Shown: one piece after another, positions 1-64,000 of the stretch
How the letters are laid out: each line of letters begins with the position of its first letter
Numbering within the stretch: position 1 is the stretch's first letter
NCBI RefSeq assembly: GCF_949987515.2
Contig: NC_082694.2
Coordinates: 15,121,958 to 15,185,957 of the forward strand
From: Delphinus delphis
Lineage: Eukaryota > Chordata > Mammalia > Artiodactyla > Delphinidae
Reading direction: 5' to 3'
DNA length: 64,000 bases
The notes under the pieces: model-generated
What the model was told of the DNA's origin: nothing
What the model saw: the letters and a program-made list of their open reading frames with translations, nothing else
The model's database searches: none
Translations under genes and position numbers: made by a program

Positions 1-479
1 AAGGCCAGGTTTAGTAAACTGGTAAAATGCCAGGTTCCGGAAGTCCCAGTTCAGAGCCCACATTTTAAGCTGGGGGGCGGGGGGGGGGGGCAGGGAAGCA
101 TCCATGAGATGACTTGAATAAACCAAATGACCAAAACATTTTCAAAATTAAGATTCTCTAATCACTTTGTTCTACTCAAGTGAACGGAGAAGTGACTCGC
201 CCACAAATACAGAAAACAAAAACGGAAAGAGAATGAGCCCGCTGAACCACACCTTCTCTTAAACACATCACGTATACTGGTTCCTCTTCCCCAAGTTTGC
301 TTTTTTAGTTGGTATTTGGAAATTCCTATAGAAAACACAGTACGTAGAAAACTCGTTTGTCTCCTGATAAACTACACAGTGTGCAGCCAAATTAGAGAAA
401 CTCTAACGACCGGGTAAAAGTTCTCTGAGATCCAAGTACAGATGCTTCCAGTGACGTGTGCGGCATGTGCTGTACTCAC

Positions 480-60646
<60,167 letters not shown>

Positions 60647-61029
60647 TAGAGGCAGGGGAAGGGTTCTCTCTTGCTGCCCCTTAAGGTGGCAGGAAAGAAG
60701 TTGTAACAGTCATCCCAGAACGCTGAGGTTAGTAGCTGCATAATAGGTCTTGTCTTCCAGTCTGTTTGGATTCGACAACTTATTAGCCTCTGGCAAGCAT
60801 TAGCATCCCAGCTGTGAGGGTCCCCGAGGTCCACAGATGACTCTGATCCTTTGAGTCTGGACAAGCAGGAGTTTTAAGAGACAATGTAACCACAAGGGTC
60901 CAGATGAAATTCCCCTCCAGCCCATGAGGAATCTCCTCTGTGAATCCCTTCCTTTATGAGCCGTTTGCGTCACAGTGATTCACAATGATACATCGTTCAT
61001 TTGGGCTGCAGTGTGGAGTAGTAATAATA

Positions 61030-61170
61030 ATCAAGAACTATGGCTACCGTTTGCCAAACACTTTTTCAGTGTCAGACACTACAAAGCACGTTGGAGGCCT
61101 CTCCTTTCTTCCTCCCCGCACTCCTTGGGGTAGGTACTGCTAACGTCCACATTTACACATGAAGAAACGG
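61030..61170 (-). repeat. MIR SINE fragment
   Basis: gtttgccaaacactttttc, agtgtcagacactacaaag, cacatttacacatgaagaaac in reverse MIR order. Confidence 0.6.
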
Positions 61171-61175
61171 TGTAG

Positions 61176-61301
61176 GGACTTCCCTGTTGGTCCAGTGGTT
61201 AAGACTCCTTGCTTGCATTGCAAGAGGCGCAGCTTGCATCTCTGGTCGGGGAACTAAGATCCCACATGCAGCGCGGCGCAGCAAAAAAAAAAAAAAAAAA
61301 A
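61176..61301 (+). mobile_element. CHR SINE, short tRNA-type
   Basis: Head gggacttccctgttggtcca, A19 tail. Flanks acggtgta and atggtata. POLR1A intron 13. Confidence 0.9.
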
Positions 61302-61904
61302 TGGTATAACTTACCGAAGGGCACAGAGCTGAGGAGGAGGAAGGGCCAGGAACTCCCAGATCCTTGTGGCTTGTTCTTTTTGGCTGTGTGGGCCCTGCTG
61401 CCCTTCCACAGAAGAGAGGGAGACCTCTGCACCCAGGAGGCACCAGAGGCTGCTCGGAGATGTCCCTCATCGATTAGTAACCTCTCCTCCTGGGAACTTC
61501 TCTTCCCCCGTCAAGTCCCACCTGGGGAATCAGGCAGGTGGCCAGGGTCCGAGCGTCCCAGCCTCGCTGCCTACCAGACACACCACTGTGGCTTCATCCT
61601 GGACTCAGTTATTTGAATATAACTTTCTTTCCCTTCTCCACCCACCTTAGCTGGCTGTTGGTGAGTGAAGGGGCTGACAATAGGCAGGAGGGGTTTAGGG
61701 GCCCACTCAGGTCCCCCAGAAATTAGAAGAAATAATTTGGTTAATTTTTACTAATAATTTTACTAGCAATTAGTAATGATTTTACTAATAATTAGAAGAA
61801 AAAGAAGAAATAATTAGAAGGAAATAATTTGAGTAATTTGAAAATTGGCTTTTTGTCTTTTTATGTAAATCATATCCATGGTAGCTATGACGGTGGTGGC
61901 TTTG

Positions 61905-62110
61905 CCACCGTCCGCTGAGCGCTCCCTGTGCCTCAGGCACTGCTCTGAGCAGTTGGCAAACATTCTCACTTAGTCCTCACGACAGCCTTAGGAGGTGGGT
62001 GCAATTTTCAGATGAGGAAACACCGGTGAGTGGCTTGCCAGCCAGTGACGAAGCTGGGACTTGAACCCAGCACCGTTGACCTCCCAAGCCTGTGTGCTCA
62101 GCCTCGTGTG
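61905..62110 (-). repeat. MIR SINE
   Basis: gcctcaggcactgctctgag, attctcacttagtcctcacg, aattttcagatgaggaaac, gctgggacttgaacccag: a nearly full reverse MIR. Confidence 0.85.
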
Positions 62111-62596
62111 TGATTAGCCCCGCTGACAGGCGAGGCTGGGCCTGGCTGAGGGCACGTGGCCGTGAGTGGTTCCCAGGACTGAACCGGCTGTCTGGCTCTC
62201 TAAAGGGAGTGTCACATTTCACCACAGGGGATACTACCAGCGAGCAGCAGATGGTTCATTTTTTTGCCGGCAGAGTGACCTCTGGACTTTAGCCGCATGG
62301 GGAGTTGGGGTGCTCCGAAGTTCTCAGGCCAATGAATTTGGATGTGCTATACTTGATTTTGATTGAATAAGGTAGAATAGGCGACCTCATTGCTCACGGC
62401 ATGTCCTGCGCAGGGCTGGACTATGTAAAATCCAGATGTGCCTCCTCATATGCTCACCTGCCTATGAGTTTTAGGTCAGGAGACAGGGAGAACACAGATC
62501 AATACGCTTACATCAGTAAACTAAATTCTTAAAGAGTAAAAACAAAAAACAACACTTCTAGGGGATGACCTGAGGGTTCACTTTACTTTCAGATAA

Positions 62597-62720
62597 ATTT
62601 TTTTTTTTTGGCCATTCTGTGCGGTGTGCTGGGATCTTAGTTCCCCAACCAGGGATTGAACCCGTGTCCTCAGCAGTGAAAATGCAGAGTCCTAACCACT
62701 GGACCGCCAGGGAATTCCCT
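62597..62720 (-). mobile_element. CHR SINE, short tRNA-type
   Basis: Antisense copy, ttttttttggccattctgtg to ccagggaattccc. Flanks tcagataaattt and tcagacaattt. Confidence 0.9.
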
Positions 62721-64000
62721 CAGACAATTTCTTTTGTCAGAGGTAAAGAGCTTTTGATTCTTGATAAATTTTGTTTAGTCCTCAGTGTGAATGCCGAGGT
62801 GGAATTGTTATTTTTTTGCTAATGGTTATAAAAATGAAACATGTACTTTGTTGGCAAAGTCCTAAAAGGACAAGAGCTGGTTTTCCTAAGCCATTTTTGG
62901 GTAATTTTTCTTGGCGTGTCTTTATTTCCCTTTGTTTCTGTTTCTCTTTGTTCATTATTCTGTTTCTTCTCTATTTCTAGGTTCTCTTCCTTGACTAACC
63001 ATAGTCCCCGATTTAAGTTCATTTTATTGTTGGTTATATGTGTTTAACAGGGTTGGAGTTTGTCTTCTTACTTAAAATAGGAGAGGAATGGAACTTTAGC
63101 TGTTTCTGTTCAAGAAAACAGTTACACTTTTCATTTACATGTTTCTGTGTGGATTCTGTTTTTTTCTTCTGTTTGTTGTCTCTATTGAGGGCCAATGCTT
63201 CATGGAAGTTTTTTTAACAAGGCTTGAGACATAGTTTCCAGACTTTCACTTAGCTACGAAATTCAAGTCACAGAATACCCTAATTCTCAAAGCATCCTGA
63301 CCAAAGACATCTCATTTTCCTGTGATATTAGGTGGAATAGGATAGCTGACAATTACCTGGGTTTTTGATTCAGAGATGGTCTTTCTGATCCTAAGCAGAT
63401 TTAGGAAATTCAGAATTATAAGTAGACCCTTAGTAAATTGCTTTAATCAGTATTCCTCCCTAGAATTCATGATTATTGCATTGAAAGCAATTTAGCCATT
63501 AAGGTAATTTTTTAGTCATGGAAAAGTCTGGATGGAGAGAGAAGGCACTGACTAGATCCCATAACTTATAATTATGTTCTTTAAAGGAAAAAAGCAAAAG
63601 GGAAAATCTATATCTGCCCCCAAAGACTGTGGGATGAGTCAAATGCCTAATACTGTCTTGGGTTTTTCCTCCAAGCAAAATAAGACCTTGTCTTTGGAAC
63701 AAGACACAGAGTGTAGTTTTTTATTCATGTTCATGACTCAGAGCCTTCGTAAGAAGGGCCACGTGCCCCGTCTGATCTTGCCTTCCGTCTGCACCACCTA
63801 TTCAGCTCATCTGTAATAATTATCTTTGAGTTTACGTAAAGCCCGTTGCCACAGTATTGAGACTGTTTAACAAGCATCCTTTTTAGCCTTTGAATTAGTG
63901 CATGTGGTTAAATTCCTGGCGCTTCTCCATGGCTGCACTTGTGAGTTCCTTAGTTATGAAACATGGACATAATATTGGACAGTATTTAACCAATAAGCAA
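62721..64000. other. POLR1A intron 13, unassigned
   Basis: AT-rich intronic sequence. No exon matching the family sequence after LVPK (DGQPLAGLIQDHM...) and no confident repeat was found. Confidence 0.6.

Overview
The window is nuclear DNA from a mammal, most likely a cetacean and probably a toothed whale. Two kinds of evidence support this. First, it carries two large intron-rich genes whose exons translate to mammalian PTCD3 (minus strand) and POLR1A (plus strand), in the head-to-head order known from other mammals. Second, about 30 copies of tRNA-derived CHR-type SINEs (heads resembling cttccctggtggcgcagtgg, with box A and box B) are scattered through the introns. Eleven of these are the short, internally deleted form that I associate with the cetacean CHR-2 subfamilies. 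The species call is inference from repeat content. No prokaryotic features are present.

Layout. Positions 480-27525 hold 21 of the PTCD3 (mitoribosome protein mS39) coding exons on the minus strand; the last ~90 codons lie left of base 1. Positions 27526-27994 are a CpG-rich bidirectional promoter between the two start codons. Positions 27995-60481 hold POLR1A exons 1-13, coding residues 1-622 of the largest RNA polymerase I subunit, ending just after the catalytic NADFDGD motif. The remaining ~1,100 codons lie beyond base 64000. All exon joins keep frame, and every intron is GT-AG. The POLR1A reading frame matches the human residue numbering I remember for all eight N-terminal zinc ligands and the three catalytic aspartates, so there is no sign of indels or pseudogenisation.

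The introns are a mosaic of transposon fossils. They include CHR SINEs (many with clear target-site duplications), L1 and L2 LINE pieces, MIR, nonautonomous hAT elements, one mariner/Tigger-like element, two MaLR-type solitary LTRs and one other old LTR. A 5'-truncated processed copy of SLC35B1 lies inside an L1 in POLR1A intron 6. Some insertions sit at functionally sensitive places: a SINE begins 9 nt into PTCD3 intron 10, and POLR1A intron 5 is almost entirely an L1 fragment.

The two genes share a promoter and both serve ribosome production: rRNA synthesis in the nucleolus (POLR1A) and mitochondrial translation (PTCD3). I found no convincing undescribed biological system. The points worth a second look are the shared promoter architecture, the splice-site-proximal insertions, the chimeric L1/SLC35B1 ORF, the stacked SINEs and a perfect hairpin at 59786-59817.
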